Assembly: GCA_017502165.1 (NCBI GenBank)
Contig: JAFVVO010000031.1
Coordinates: forward strand, 1-64,000
Direction of reading: 5' to 3'
From: Clostridia bacterium
GTDB taxonomy: Bacteria > Bacillota > Clostridia > Christensenellales > QALW01
DNA: 64,000 nucleotides
A program made the translations under genes and the position numbers. Below the pieces are notes generated by a model. The model had not been told where the DNA came from. It worked only from the letters and a program-made list of their open reading frames with translations, and searched no databases. Shown here piece after piece: positions 41,339-50,530 of this stretch. How positions within the stretch are numbered: position 1 is the first letter of the stretch; each line of letters starts with the position of its first letter.

Positions 41339-42088
41339 ATGGGAAAATCAGATATTAAAAGAGTTCTGGGCTCAATCCGCAGAGCAGACGAAAAATTCGG
41401 TTTAATAGAAAACGGCGATAAAATTGCCGTAGGTATTTCAGGGGGCAAGGATAGCCTTATGCTTCTGTTTGCCCTTTCCATTTACAAGAAATTCTGCAAA
41501 AAGGATTTCGAGTTATTGGCAATAACGGTCGATTTAGGCTTTAAGCCCTTTGATACTTCCCGCATCGAAGAGTTTGCCAAATCTCTTGGAATTGAATATA
41601 TCCGTGTTGAATCCGAAATCGGCGAGGTTGTGTTCTCTATCCGCAAGGAAAAGAACCCCTGCGCTCTATGTGCAAATATGCGCAGAGGTGCACTTAATAG
41701 CGCTGCCAAGGAAAACGGTTGCAACAAGGTTGCTCTCGCCCACCACGCAGACGATGCTATTGAAACCTTGATAATGAGTCTGTTTTTCGAGGGCAGAATG
41801 AATACTTTCTCACCGAGAACTTATCTTTCGCGCATTGATTTAACGGTTATCCGCCCCTTTGTGTTCGTTCCCGAAAGCATTTTAACCGGTTGTGCAAATG
41901 ATAACGAATTGCCAATAACAAACGCCCCCTGCCCCATTGACGGCAAAACCTCAAGGCAGGATATTAAGGATTTAATTTCAACCTTGCAAAAGACTTATCC
42001 CGATATTAAAGAAAAACTGCTTCACGCCCTTGACAACACCGAAACTTATAATTTATGGGATAAATACGTTGCAGATAATAAAGAATAA
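41339..42088 (+). CDS. TtcA/TtuA-like tRNA thiolation PP-loop ATPase
   Basis: The 249-residue protein has the PP-loop SGGKDS (34-39), a CxxC pair C108/C111 (NPCALCANMRRG) and HHADDAIETLIMSLFFEGR, which together define the TtcA family that thiolates tRNA with an iron-sulfur cluster. GGGAGG precedes ATG 41339. Firmicute homologues are often solitary and their exact tRNA target is uncertain, so I give no gene symbol. Confidence 0.87.
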   Translation: MGKSDIKRVLGSIRRADEKFGLIENGDKIAVGISGGKDSLMLLFALSIYKKFCKKDFELLAITVDLGFKPFDTSRIEEFAKSLGIEYIRVESEIGEVVFSIRKEKNPCALCANMRRGALNSAAKENGCNKVALAHHADDAIETLIMSLFFEGRMNTFSPRTYLSRIDLTVIRPFVFVPESILTGCANDNELPITNAPCPIDGKTSRQDIKDLISTLQKTYPDIKEKLLHALDNTETYNLWDKYVADNKE

Positions 42089-42096
42089 TATTGCTT

Positions 42097-42126
42097 TTGC
42101 CCAGCCAAACGGTTGGGCAAATTTTT
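42097..42126 (+). terminator. Terminator of the TtcA-like gene
   Basis: TTGCCCAGCC/GGTTGGGCAA arms with a 4-6 nt loop, followed by ATTTTTAT. Confidence 0.82.
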
Positions 42127-42135
42127 ATAAAAAAT

Positions 42136-42161
42136 AAACCTTGACAAAAGCGTCAAGGTTT
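42136..42161 (-). terminator. Terminator of the glycosyltransferase gene
   Basis: AAACCTTGAC/GTCAAGGTTT, 6-nt loop, then T-rich sequence on the minus strand, 5 bp past the stop. Confidence 0.85.
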
Positions 42162-42166
42162 AAGTG

Positions 42167-43096
42167 TTACAGATAAACTATCTGTCCTATTTTTCTGATT
42201 AAGGTGTTTTTCCAAAAACCGTATTTAATGCAGGTTTGTATTCTTTTGAATTTGCCCTGCTCAAGCATTTCACCGTAGGCTTTAATAACTGCATAGTTTT
42301 CACCCAGTTCTTCTTTATAAAGTTCTGCAATCATTTTTGCTTGGGCAAAGGTTCCCTGAAGGCTGTTTTTGTTCCCCTTGGAATCCATTGCCTTTTTTGC
42401 GATATATTCGGCGCTTGAAGCATCCTTTGCGCCCACCTGATTGCCGCCGTGCTGACGGTACAGAATAAGCGGTTCATCCACAAAGCCCACGTTGCCCGTG
42501 GCGCAGGCAAGAATTGATAAAAACCAATCGTGCATAAGCATTTGCTCTGTGTTCTTCTTTTTGCAGGCAAGCTCTTTAAGCGCGCGGTTTATCATCATTG
42601 TGCAGCCCGTTACGTTGTTTTGTATAAGCGTATTTTTAAGCATTTGGTGCTTTGAAAGCTTCTGCGAAGCAAACATGGAATCGGAAATCACGTTGAGCTT
42701 TCCGTCAACAACGAACAGATCACTGTGCACAAGAGCGGGACTATTGTTTCTTTCTATTTCGAGCATCTTCTCAAGCGTTTTTTCTATTTTATTCTCACAC
42801 CAAACGTCATCGTGGTCGCAAAACATATAATAATCGCTGTCTTCAGCTTGCAAAAGAAGGCGCATAAAGTTCCCCTGGGCACTTCCTGCAGGGCTTTCGC
42901 TATCTAATCTTTTAATGCGGCTGTCCTTTTTAATAAACTCATCAACTATTTTGTTGGTGCCGTCCTTTGAGCCGTCGTCACGAACGAGCACGGAAAAATT
43001 CTGATGCGTCTGTTTTATCAGGCTTTCAATTTGCTCGGCAATATACTCTTCACTGTTGAAGGTGGCAAGCAAAACGGTAACGGTTTTTTCCTTCAT
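42167..43096 (-). CDS. Family 2 glycosyltransferase (rhamnosyltransferase-like)
   Basis: The 309-residue cytoplasmic enzyme has a GT-A fold: VTVLLATFNSEEYIAEQIES, the VRDDGSKDGT nucleotide site (about 39-47), DHDDVW (94-99) in place of the DxD motif, and YRQHGGNQVG near residue 225. The DHDDVW and QHGGN elements are typical of rhamnosyl/galactosyl transferases that act on wall or capsule polymers. It stands alone, divergent from the LCP gene, which also belongs to wall polymer assembly. Sugar donor unknown. Confidence 0.87.
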   Translation of the reverse strand: MKEKTVTVLLATFNSEEYIAEQIESLIKQTHQNFSVLVRDDGSKDGTNKIVDEFIKKDSRIKRLDSESPAGSAQGNFMRLLLQAEDSDYYMFCDHDDVWCENKIEKTLEKMLEIERNNSPALVHSDLFVVDGKLNVISDSMFASQKLSKHQMLKNTLIQNNVTGCTMMINRALKELACKKKNTEQMLMHDWFLSILACATGNVGFVDEPLILYRQHGGNQVGAKDASSAEYIAKKAMDSKGNKNSLQGTFAQAKMIAELYKEELGENYAVIKAYGEMLEQGKFKRIQTCIKYGFWKNTLIRKIGQIVYL

Positions 43097-43282
43097 AATT
43101 CTCCAATCCTAACTGCTTTACGCAGTCTTCTTTTAGATATTATCACAAAGAAAATAGTTAGTCAATGATTAATATTTTGTAAATCTTAATATTTTTTTAA
43201 TAAAATAGGTGTACAGATGGTGGAAAATGGTGTATAATAAACTAAAATGCGACTAAAATGCAACTTGGAGGCGTTTTTTGTT

Positions 43283-44452
43283 ATGTTATTTGATACTCGT
43301 GACAGAGTAAGCTGGTGGCTGCAGGTAATTGCAGTTGCCCTTTCAATAGTAATAGTTTTAACCGGCGGTCTTTTGCTGGGCTGGCATTCCTTTTTCGGTC
43401 AGATGACAGACGGTGACGGCTATGACAGAAACCAGGGCGTTGATATTGACGACACCACCATTATTGACGGAGGCGACACACACCCCACTATTCCCGTGGA
43501 AGAAGAGGAAACTCCCGATATTAACTTTACACCTGACCCTAATCAGACGCAAGCACCCGTTATCCGTCCTTCTGCTCTTAATAACCTTAAAAGCAACATT
43601 AAAAACTGGATGAACAACGGCGAGCCCGTGCGTGACGGTAACGTCATCAACATTCTTTTAATCGGTATGGATAACACTAATCTTGCCCAGAATAGCCGTG
43701 CCGACGCTATGTGTATTCTTTCAATCAACAAGCTGACGAAAACTATTAACCTGGTTTCACTTTTACGTGACCAGTACAGCTACATTATTCTTAATAACAA
43801 AGGCTCTTATCAGAAGCTTCACCATCAGCTTTATGCAGGCCCCGAAAAGCTTATTCAGATGATTGAGCGCTATTACAAGGTTGTTATTGACAACTATGCA
43901 CTTGTTAACTTTGCATCTATTCCCAAGGTTATTGACGCCATCGGCGGTATTACCGTTACGCTGACTCCTGCCGAAGCCTATTACCTTAAAAACACTTGTA
44001 AGTGGAACGTTAACCCCAAGGGCGATACAGTTCACATTAACGGCGCCCACGCAGTTACCTATATGCGTATCCGTAAGGGCGGAACGGGTGACGATAACGG
44101 CCGTGTTGAAAGACAGCGCAAGGTTCTTATGATGATTCTGAACCGCGCAAAAGACTACGATATGGGTAAAATGATTTCCGTTGTTAACACTATGATTCCC
44201 TATGTTCGTACAGGCCTTACCTCAACCGATATTTTAGGCTACGCCACCACCGCTTTAGCAGAAGGCTGGCTTAAATACGAAATCAAACAGCTGACGCTTC
44301 CCGACGGCAAATGCGCCAAGGGCTTTACAAATCCCGAGGACGGATACTGGTACTGGAAGGTTGACTTCCCCGTTGCCGCGCAGAAGCTTCAAAAAGCACT
44401 TTACGGCAAAAGCAATATTCAGCTTGCATCTAACAGAACGCCGTGGATATAA
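43283..44452 (+). CDS. LytR-CpsA-Psr (LCP) family wall-polymer ligase
   Basis: The 389-residue membrane-anchored protein has one N-terminal helix (about 11-34), an acidic/Thr/Pro linker and an LCP domain with NILLIGMDN, RADAMCILSINK, LLRDQYSYI and GRVERQRKVL, which contain the conserved Arg and Asp residues that hold the polyprenyl phosphate. LCP enzymes transfer teichoic acids or capsule onto peptidoglycan outside the cell. ATG 43283 follows GGAGG by 11 nt. A TATAAT lies near 43233-43238. Confidence 0.92.
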   Translation: MLFDTRDRVSWWLQVIAVALSIVIVLTGGLLLGWHSFFGQMTDGDGYDRNQGVDIDDTTIIDGGDTHPTIPVEEEETPDINFTPDPNQTQAPVIRPSALNNLKSNIKNWMNNGEPVRDGNVINILLIGMDNTNLAQNSRADAMCILSINKLTKTINLVSLLRDQYSYIILNNKGSYQKLHHQLYAGPEKLIQMIERYYKVVIDNYALVNFASIPKVIDAIGGITVTLTPAEAYYLKNTCKWNVNPKGDTVHINGAHAVTYMRIRKGGTGDDNGRVERQRKVLMMILNRAKDYDMGKMISVVNTMIPYVRTGLTSTDILGYATTALAEGWLKYEIKQLTLPDGKCAKGFTNPEDGYWYWKVDFPVAAQKLQKALYGKSNIQLASNRTPWI

Positions 44453-44456
44453 CTTC

Positions 44457-44489
44457 AAAAAGGAAACTGTCGTACAGTTTCCTTTTTTT
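44457..44489 (+). terminator. Terminator of the LCP gene
   Basis: AAAAAGGAAACTG/CAGTTTCCTTTTT with a 5-nt loop and T-run. Confidence 0.9.
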
Positions 44490-44501
44490 ATAAAGCAAAA
44501 G

Positions 44502-44524
44502 CCCTGCAACACTCGATTGCAGGG
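44502..44524 (-). terminator. Terminator of the HAD phosphatase gene
   Basis: CCCTGCAA/TTGCAGGG with a 7-nt loop directly at the stop codon; T-rich on the minus strand (GCTTTTGCTTTA). Confidence 0.75.
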
Positions 44525-45235
44525 TTATTTTATATTCAAAATATATTCTTCTACGTCTTCTGTTTTGCCCGTTGCAACGAGCTTTGCGGATTCTCCTGCG
44601 GTTTTAGGGCAAATACAGTTTTTAGTTAAAAGCATCATAGGAACGTCGTTGGCGCCGTCACCGAAAACCACCATCTGATTTTCTGTAATCTGAAACTTCT
44701 CCATAAGCTTTTTAACGGCTTCGCCCTTATTGGCGTCCTTATGGCAAACCTCTAAAAATTCGTCGTCCTCAAAGCAAACGCGCAAGCCAAGCTCTACCGC
44801 TTTTTTCTTAACGCTAATAACGTCCTTACCGTTTTTCAGGAAAATAAGCTTAAAAATGTCACTGCTTAAAAACATAGGAAGCTGAAAGTGCTCCTGCTTT
44901 ATTGCCTTATTTTCTTCACGCAAGGCGGCAATGGGAGTTAAGCCGTTATCAAGGGCAAAAGCGCAGAGCTCCTTGGCTTTAAGGTTGCAGACAGTCTTTT
45001 TATAAAGCACGCAATTTTTATACATCATTTGCGCGCCATCATTTGCAATAAACACCGTTTGGGCGGAAATGGGACTAAGCAGCTTTTTAAGCTGATTATA
45101 CGGTCTTCCGCTGGCAACGGCAAAAATACTGCCGCGGCTTGAAAGCATATTAACTTTTGTAAAGAATTTTGACGAAAGCGTTTTGCCCTTTGGCACCAGC
45201 GTTCCGTCATAATCCGTAACAATAAGTCTGAACAT
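44525..45235 (-). CDS. Cof-type HAD-superfamily phosphatase
   Basis: The 236-residue protein has HAD motif I DYDGT (nucleophile Asp8, Asp10), motif II ASGRP, and motif IV FGDGANDVPMM, with a type IIB cap between. Such enzymes dephosphorylate sugar phosphates, cofactors or nucleotides. It is monocistronic between its own terminator and the BMC terminator; a role with the sugar BMC next door is possible but not shown. It lies just downstream of the BMC operon on the same strand. Confidence 0.88.
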   Translation of the reverse strand: MFRLIVTDYDGTLVPKGKTLSSKFFTKVNMLSSRGSIFAVASGRPYNQLKKLLSPISAQTVFIANDGAQMMYKNCVLYKKTVCNLKAKELCAFALDNGLTPIAALREENKAIKQEHFQLPMFLSSDIFKLIFLKNGKDVISVKKKAVELGLRVCFEDDEFLEVCHKDANKGEAVKKLMEKFQITENQMVVFGDGANDVPMMLLTKNCICPKTAGESAKLVATGKTEDVEEYILNIK

Positions 45236-45290
45236 TTTTATCCTTCAAATAATGAAATCGTTTTTTGATTTTATTCGCAATAATTTGGTT

Positions 45291-45315
45291 AAAGGCGGAA
45301 GTAATTTCCGCCTTT
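45291..45315 (-). terminator. Terminator at the end of the BMC locus
   Basis: AAAGGCGGAA/TTCCGCCTTT arms with a 5-nt loop, 3 bp past the pduL-like stop codon. Confidence 0.8.
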
Positions 45316-45317
45316 AA

Positions 45318-45971
45318 TTATTTTACTATTTTAACCATTGATTTACCTGAAAGGCCTGCGGCATTTGCGTCGTCGGTATCAAGATGCATTTCTAATCGGA
45401 ACTTGTCGCTAACGCGAACCTGAACGTCAAAGAATCTTGTTTTTCTTTCACCGCAAGCGTCAACGGTAACGTATTCGTTATCCTTAACGCCGTACTTGAT
45501 GCCGTCCTCAAGGCTCATATGAATGTGGCGGTTAGCAATAATGCATCCTTCCTTTAAGGTTACAACGCCCTTGGGACCGATAATGGTAATGGGGGCGCTG
45601 CCTGCAATGTCACCGCTTTCACGAACGGGAGGCTTTACCTTTAAGGTAAAGGAGTCCGTTCTTGAAATTTCCACCTGAGAAGCGGAACGAACGGGGCCTA
45701 AAACACGCACGTTTTCAATGGGGCGCAAGGAGGGACCGATAATTGTAAGAGTCTCCTTGCAAGCGTACTGACCGGGCTGTGAAAGATCCTTTAAGGGAGT
45801 AAGCTCATAGCCTGCGCCGAATAAGGTTTCCACGTCCGCCTTGCTTAAATGTATGTGGCGGTTAGAAACGCCTACGGGAATATCACCGTCGCAAATGGGA
45901 TTTTTAAGTCCGCCCTGCTCGGCGATAGCCTTTATAACTGCTTCTGTAATTGCTTGAACGTTTACGTCCAT
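45318..45971 (-). CDS. pduL: BMC phosphate acyltransferase PduL
   Basis: The 217-residue protein has the two PduL barrels with VGVSNRHIHLS (His39/His41) and IIANRHIHMS, whose histidines bind zinc. It exchanges CoA for phosphate on an acyl group; here the expected substrate is lactoyl-CoA. Residues 1-19 (MDVNVQAITEAVIKAIAEQ) form an amphipathic encapsulation helix. ATG 45971 has GGAG 7 nt upstream; the TTG at 45983 is in the ribosome binding site. It is the last gene of the BMC locus, after the aldehyde dehydrogenase. Confidence 0.95.
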   Translation of the reverse strand: MDVNVQAITEAVIKAIAEQGGLKNPICDGDIPVGVSNRHIHLSKADVETLFGAGYELTPLKDLSQPGQYACKETLTIIGPSLRPIENVRVLGPVRSASQVEISRTDSFTLKVKPPVRESGDIAGSAPITIIGPKGVVTLKEGCIIANRHIHMSLEDGIKYGVKDNEYVTVDACGERKTRFFDVQVRVSDKFRLEMHLDTDDANAAGLSGKSMVKIVK

Positions 45972-46007
45972 TTTGTTCTCCAATCTGTGCTAAAAGCACA
46001 AGGTAAA

Positions 46008-47495
46008 TTAGATAATTCTGAAGCTATCTGCCATTACGCAACGGCGCTGACGGGTAAAGCTTCTTGCGCTTGTGATACCTTCACCGGTAGGTCCTGCAAT
46101 GGTAAAGGTTGTATGACCCTCACCGCCGAAGCCGATACCTGCATAGCTGGGTGCGTTCTTAACGAAAATAGTGGTTTCAACAGCAGATGCAAACTTGGTA
46201 AGGTTATCAATATTCTTTGAGTGCATATGTGCGGTATGACGGTTGCCGTGCTCCGCTTTAACTGCAAGAGTAACTGCCTCGTCAATATTATCTACCGTAA
46301 CGATAGGAAGAATGGGCATCATAAGCTCTTCCTGAACGAAAAGGTGCTCGAAATTAGTTTCGCAGATAAGGCAACGAACGTCAGCAGGAAGCTTCTTGCC
46401 GGTACCTAACATATCATAAATAACGGAAGCGTCTCTGCCTACGCACTTACGGTTAACCTGCTTTTTGGTTTTGCCGGTCTTTTTATCTGTTACGTCAACT
46501 AAAACGATGTCAACAAGCTTATCTGCTTCTTCCTTAGTAAGCATATAAGCGCCGTTTTTAAGCATTTCGGTAATAAGCTGATCCTTGATGGAGCGGAAAG
46601 CAAAAACTTCCTTTTCAGCAATGCAGGGAAGGTTGTTATCAAAGGTGCAACCGTCAATAATGCATTTACCTGCCTTTACAATGTCAGCAGTATCGTCAAC
46701 GATTACGGGAGGGTTGCCTGCGCCTGCGCCGATAGCCTTCTTTCCTGAAGAAAGCACGCTGCGAACAACGCCCGGGCCGCCTGTGCAAACAAGCAAGCGG
46801 ATAGCGGGGTGAGAGTACATTGTCTGTGCTGAATCAAGGGTGGGCTTATCCATTGAAGCCACAAGCACCTTAGGACCGCCTGCAGAGAAGCAAGCACGGT
46901 TTACAAGGTCAACTGCATAGTTAGATGTACAAATTGCGCCGGGATGGGGGTTAAATACAACACCGTTACCTGCGGCGATCATACCGATACTGTTACAAAT
47001 AACTGTTTCGGAAGGGTTTGTACTGGGAGTGATAGCACCAACAACACCAAAGGGTGCCATTTCTACTAAGGTCAAGCCGTTATCACCGGTTTTTGCGGCA
47101 GATACGATATCTTCCGTTCCGGGAGTTTTGTCAGCAACAAGGATATGCTTAAGTCTCTTATGCTCAACCTTGCCCATACCCGTTTCCTTAACGCCCATTT
47201 CAGCTAAAATGGGAGCTTCGGCATAGGTAAGCTGACGGATAGCGGTAATAATCTTTTCTCTCTGATCAACAGTCATTTTGCGAACTGCCGTATAGCCTTC
47301 CTGCGCCGCGGCAATAGCATCATTCATATCAGAATAGATACCAACTAACTTTCTGCCGTTATACTCTGTTGAAGTAAATGAAAGAGTTGTTTTGGGCGCG
47401 CTTGCAGCAGCAACCGTCTCGGTTTTTGCACCGTTAACGTTTGAAATTACCTGACGAACGATCGCCTCAATTTGATTCTTATCTAATTCAGCCAT
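46008..47495 (-). CDS. BMC CoA-acylating aldehyde dehydrogenase (PduP/EutE type)
   Basis: The 495-residue enzyme has an N-terminal encapsulation helix (about 4-21, LDKNQIEAIVRQVISNV) and Ala/Thr-rich linker, then the EutE/PduP domain with PSTNPSETVICN, CTGGPGVV and catalytic Cys291 in DNNLPCIAEKE. It oxidises an aldehyde to acyl-CoA with NAD; in this locus L-lactaldehyde is the expected substrate. GGAGG is 6 nt before ATG. Its partner PduL follows 36 bp downstream, and the regulator precedes it by 16 bp. Confidence 0.95.
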   Translation of the reverse strand: MAELDKNQIEAIVRQVISNVNGAKTETVAAASAPKTTLSFTSTEYNGRKLVGIYSDMNDAIAAAQEGYTAVRKMTVDQREKIITAIRQLTYAEAPILAEMGVKETGMGKVEHKRLKHILVADKTPGTEDIVSAAKTGDNGLTLVEMAPFGVVGAITPSTNPSETVICNSIGMIAAGNGVVFNPHPGAICTSNYAVDLVNRACFSAGGPKVLVASMDKPTLDSAQTMYSHPAIRLLVCTGGPGVVRSVLSSGKKAIGAGAGNPPVIVDDTADIVKAGKCIIDGCTFDNNLPCIAEKEVFAFRSIKDQLITEMLKNGAYMLTKEEADKLVDIVLVDVTDKKTGKTKKQVNRKCVGRDASVIYDMLGTGKKLPADVRCLICETNFEHLFVQEELMMPILPIVTVDNIDEAVTLAVKAEHGNRHTAHMHSKNIDNLTKFASAVETTIFVKNAPSYAGIGFGGEGHTTFTIAGPTGEGITSARSFTRQRRCVMADSFRII

Positions 47496-47511
47496 AATTG
47501 CCTCCGATAAA

Positions 47512-48282
47512 TCAGTTATTTTCTTCGTAAACTATTTTTACGTTATTTTGCTTAAATCTTTCAAGCCAGATTTCGCTGGGCTTGGATTCTGTTACAATAG
47601 TGTCAATCTCGTTATATCCGCAAACCTTAACGAAGGAAGCCTTATCAAACTTGGAGCTGTCCACCGCCAAAAGTCTGTGATTTGCGGACTTGAAGAACGC
47701 TTTTTTGATTTCCGCGTCGCGTTCATTGGAATCGGTAATACCGTTATTCTCGTCAATGCCCTTGCAGGAGCAAATGGCAAGGTCAACGTGGAAGCCTGAA
47801 ATCATTTTTTCTGCCTGATAGCCCACCAAGGAAAGTCCGCCCTCTTTAAGCATACCGCCGGTAGATAAAATGTTCCATTCGGGCTTATTGCAAAGCTCAA
47901 GCAGAATTTCGATACTGTTAGTTATTAAGGTAATGTTCTTTTTATGAAGAATACTCTTAATAACACACAGTGCCGTGGTGCTTGAATCAAGCATTATGTA
48001 ATCGCCGTCGTTTATCATTTCACCGATTAAAGCGGCAATACGTTTTTTGCTTTCAACGTTGGTCTGCTTACGCACGTGGAATGGCAGATCAATATTGAAA
48101 TTCTCATTTTTTACGGCGCCGCCGTAGGTTTTACGGGCTAAACCGTCGTTGTCAAGCTTTTCAAGGTCACGTCTGATAGTTTCTTCAGTTACGTCAAACT
48201 CTGCCGCCAAATCTGCCACAAGAACCTTTCCGTCAACGGAAAGCTTGGACAAAATGGCATTTCTACGTTCAATTGCAAGCAT
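47512..48282 (-). CDS. DeoR/GlpR-family regulator of the BMC locus
   Basis: The 256-residue protein has an N-terminal winged helix (1-57: ILSKLSVDGKVLVADLAAEF, TEETIRRDLEKLD) and a DeoR C-terminal sensor with DSSTTALCVIKSI and VDSSKFDK, which bind phosphorylated sugars. It lies between shell and enzyme genes and is cotranscribed with them. Such repressors respond to a pathway sugar phosphate (here perhaps rhamnulose or fuculose 1-phosphate). A plausible operator is the repeat cluster at 54999-55038. Confidence 0.92.
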   Translation of the reverse strand: MLAIERRNAILSKLSVDGKVLVADLAAEFDVTEETIRRDLEKLDNDGLARKTYGGAVKNENFNIDLPFHVRKQTNVESKKRIAALIGEMINDGDYIMLDSSTTALCVIKSILHKKNITLITNSIEILLELCNKPEWNILSTGGMLKEGGLSLVGYQAEKMISGFHVDLAICSCKGIDENNGITDSNERDAEIKKAFFKSANHRLLAVDSSKFDKASFVKVCGYNEIDTIVTESKPSEIWLERFKQNNVKIVYEENN

Positions 48283-48299
48283 TTCTCACACACTCACTA

Positions 48300-48848
48300 T
48301 TACAAAATACTGTCCCAAAGCTTTTTGTCGGGGTTGGGAATTACCGAGCTATCAAGAAGCATTCCTCTGTCGCCTGCTTCGTTAACTGCTCTTTCGATAG
48401 CAGCAGAAACGGCGGAAACGCTTCCTGTTAATAATAAGTAGGATTTACCGCACATACCGCGTGCAAGGCGAAGCTCAATAAGCTCTACCATAGCGGTTTT
48501 AGCAGCTGCATCAGCGGCAACGATAGCGGTTGCGGCGCTGAAGGATTCCATAACGCCGAGGGCTGCAACGTCTTCAGGCTGCGCAGTACCGTAAATGGCG
48601 GTAAAAATGGAATCGTGGGGATTACCAAGGACAAAGCTGTCTATTACCTTTTCAGGTGCGAAAGCCTTTGCCGCTTCAACGGAAGCCTTAACTGCGCTAA
48701 GCTCACCGCTGATAATTACAATATATTTGCCAGGGCAAACCGTAGCACTTTCAATAACCTCAACCTCTGCGGTTTTAATCATACGGTCAGCACCGGTGAT
48801 ACCTGCAGAAACGGTTGAAAATTCAGCCATACCAATAGCCTTGCTCAT
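48300..48848 (-). CDS. pduT: BMC-T trimeric shell protein, PduT type
   Basis: The 182-residue protein contains two BMC domains (about 4-88 and 96-180). Cys38 in ATVCPGKY matches the cysteine that holds a [4Fe-4S] cluster at the trimer pore of PduT. A second Cys in RGMCGKSYL sits at the equivalent place in domain two. It lies next to the PduS-like gene, its known electron partner. AAGGA precedes ATG 48848. It would pass electrons across the shell. Confidence 0.93.
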   Translation of the reverse strand: MSKAIGMAEFSTVSAGITGADRMIKTAEVEVIESATVCPGKYIVIISGELSAVKASVEAAKAFAPEKVIDSFVLGNPHDSIFTAIYGTAQPEDVAALGVMESFSAATAIVAADAAAKTAMVELIELRLARGMCGKSYLLLTGSVSAVSAAIERAVNEAGDRGMLLDSSVIPNPDKKLWDSIL

Positions 48849-48863
48849 TTATTTATCTTCCTT

Positions 48864-50195
48864 TCAGATAGTTACTTTTACAAATTTATCGTTTACGTCC
48901 TGAACAACACCTGCAAAGGGCGTATGAATGTTTACACCAAGCTTATCTGCCGCCGCGGCACCTACAACCTGACCTGCCGTAAGCTTATCGCCTCTCGAAA
49001 CTACTGCCTGAGCAGGAGCGCCGATATGCTGTGAAAGCATAATCTTGATTGTTTTGGGCTTAACCTCAACGTCAACCAAAGGTGCGGGCTTATTATACTG
49101 AGTAAGACCGAGCCTTGCAGTTAAGCGTGCGTGGGACACCAGCTTCTGACTGCGAATGGGATCAACGGGTCCCATTTCAACCTGAGGCATTGCCACTCCG
49201 CCCTTACGCATACCGCCCTTAAACACGCTGATAAGTGTTTGAGCGTTAAGGTTCTGGAAGCAGGAGTACATTTCGCAAAGACCGCAAGCAGAACAGAAGA
49301 ATGTGTTAACATAAGGTTCGATATTTCCCGTTGCACCTGCCGAAAGAGCGTTCATAAACTTTGTGGGGTCAATGGGATAGCCAAGCATATGTCTTGAGCA
49401 AAGTGCAGTGCACATTCCGCAATGACAGCATGCCGACATTGCTCTGTTAACGGCAACCTGCGTGTTTGCCTTTTTCTTCTGAACAACGAACTGTGAGGGA
49501 GGAAGAACTATGTACGCATTGGAGGTTTTTGTAACAACGTCCGTTTCGGCACATAATCTGCCCGTCATAGGTCCGCCGGCGACGATTTCATATTCGTCTA
49601 TAGTGGCACCGCCTGCAAGAGCGATAACCTCTTTAACCGTCATACCCAAGGGAAGCTTAAGTGTTACGGGGTTCTTTACTGCACCGGTAATAGTGCAATA
49701 TTTATGCGTAACGGGACGGTTTTCTTTAATTGCATAATAGATATTAAGCATTGTTTCAACGTTGTAAACAATGCATCCAACCTCAATGGGAAGCTTGCCT
49801 GCGGGAACTACTCTGCCCGTTACCTCATAAATGGTGATAACCTCGTCACCTGAAGGGTAAACGGGAGGCAGTAAGCCGATTCTGGCGTTAACGTCAGAGT
49901 AATCAGGCAAAACCTCTTCAATAGCCGCAATAGCCTGCTTATAATTAGGCTTGATTGCAACAATAATATCCTTTGCGCCAACGGCCAAAGCAACCTCGTG
50001 CATAGCATCAAGGATTTCCTTTGCGTACTCAGCCATTACCTGACGGTGAAGCTTCAAAAGAGGCTCGCACTCTGCGCAGTTAAGGATTATAGTATCAGCC
50101 TTTTCATTTAATTTTGCGTAAGAAGGAAAGCCTGCGCCGCCGGCACCGACAACACCGCACTCCTTCATTACCTTTGAAAGTTCTGTTATATTCAT
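48864..50195 (-). CDS. pduS: PduS-like flavin/iron-sulfur oxidoreductase (RnfC family)
   Basis: The 443-residue protein has an RnfC-like N-terminus (VVGAGGAGFPSYAKLN, NCAECEPLL), an SLBB segment (about 165-215) and two [4Fe-4S] motifs: C256/C259/C262/C266 and C301/C304/C307/C312. PduS in Salmonella reduces cobalamin for diol dehydratase and docks to PduT. No B12 enzyme is present here, so it more likely moves electrons between internal NADH and the outside through PduT. It is 16 bp before pduT and 46 bp after the pentamer gene. Confidence 0.92.
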   Translation of the reverse strand: MNITELSKVMKECGVVGAGGAGFPSYAKLNEKADTIILNCAECEPLLKLHRQVMAEYAKEILDAMHEVALAVGAKDIIVAIKPNYKQAIAAIEEVLPDYSDVNARIGLLPPVYPSGDEVITIYEVTGRVVPAGKLPIEVGCIVYNVETMLNIYYAIKENRPVTHKYCTITGAVKNPVTLKLPLGMTVKEVIALAGGATIDEYEIVAGGPMTGRLCAETDVVTKTSNAYIVLPPSQFVVQKKKANTQVAVNRAMSACCHCGMCTALCSRHMLGYPIDPTKFMNALSAGATGNIEPYVNTFFCSACGLCEMYSCFQNLNAQTLISVFKGGMRKGGVAMPQVEMGPVDPIRSQKLVSHARLTARLGLTQYNKPAPLVDVEVKPKTIKIMLSQHIGAPAQAVVSRGDKLTAGQVVGAAAADKLGVNIHTPFAGVVQDVNDKFVKVTI

Positions 50196-50241
50196 ATTTG
50201 CCTCGTTTATTAAAAACCAATAGAATTGTGTTTACCGTTGT

Positions 50242-50505
50242 TTATTCCAAGCCAATAGAATTATCAACGATACCTACTATAGCGGCATCAACGGGTGCAT
50301 CTTCCATCGAGCAACCGATTCTGGCCGCGCTTCCGCAAGCAACAAGCACCGTTTCGCCGATACCTGCGCCAACGTTATCAACAGCAACGATTCTGCCTTC
50401 CTTTTCCATATTGGAGAAGGGCTCAACGATCATAAACTTGCTGCCTAAAAGCTTTTCATTTTTTCTTGTGGCAACTACGCTGCCAACTACTTTACCAACA
50501 ATCAT
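50242..50505 (-). CDS. BMC-P pentameric vertex protein (EutN/CcmL/PduN family)
   Basis: The 87-residue protein starts MIVGKVVGSVVATRK and carries the beta-barrel pattern GRIVAVDNVGAGIGETVLVACGS (quoted in parts: VAVDNVGAGIGETVLVACG). Five copies cap each icosahedral vertex of the shell. It is the only pentamer gene in the locus. A strong hairpin lies just upstream in the mRNA. Confidence 0.95.
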   Translation of the reverse strand: MIVGKVVGSVVATRKNEKLLGSKFMIVEPFSNMEKEGRIVAVDNVGAGIGETVLVACGSAARIGCSMEDAPVDAAIVGIVDNSIGLE

Positions 50506-50530
50506 TTTTTATCCTCTTTTTTTTCGGAAT

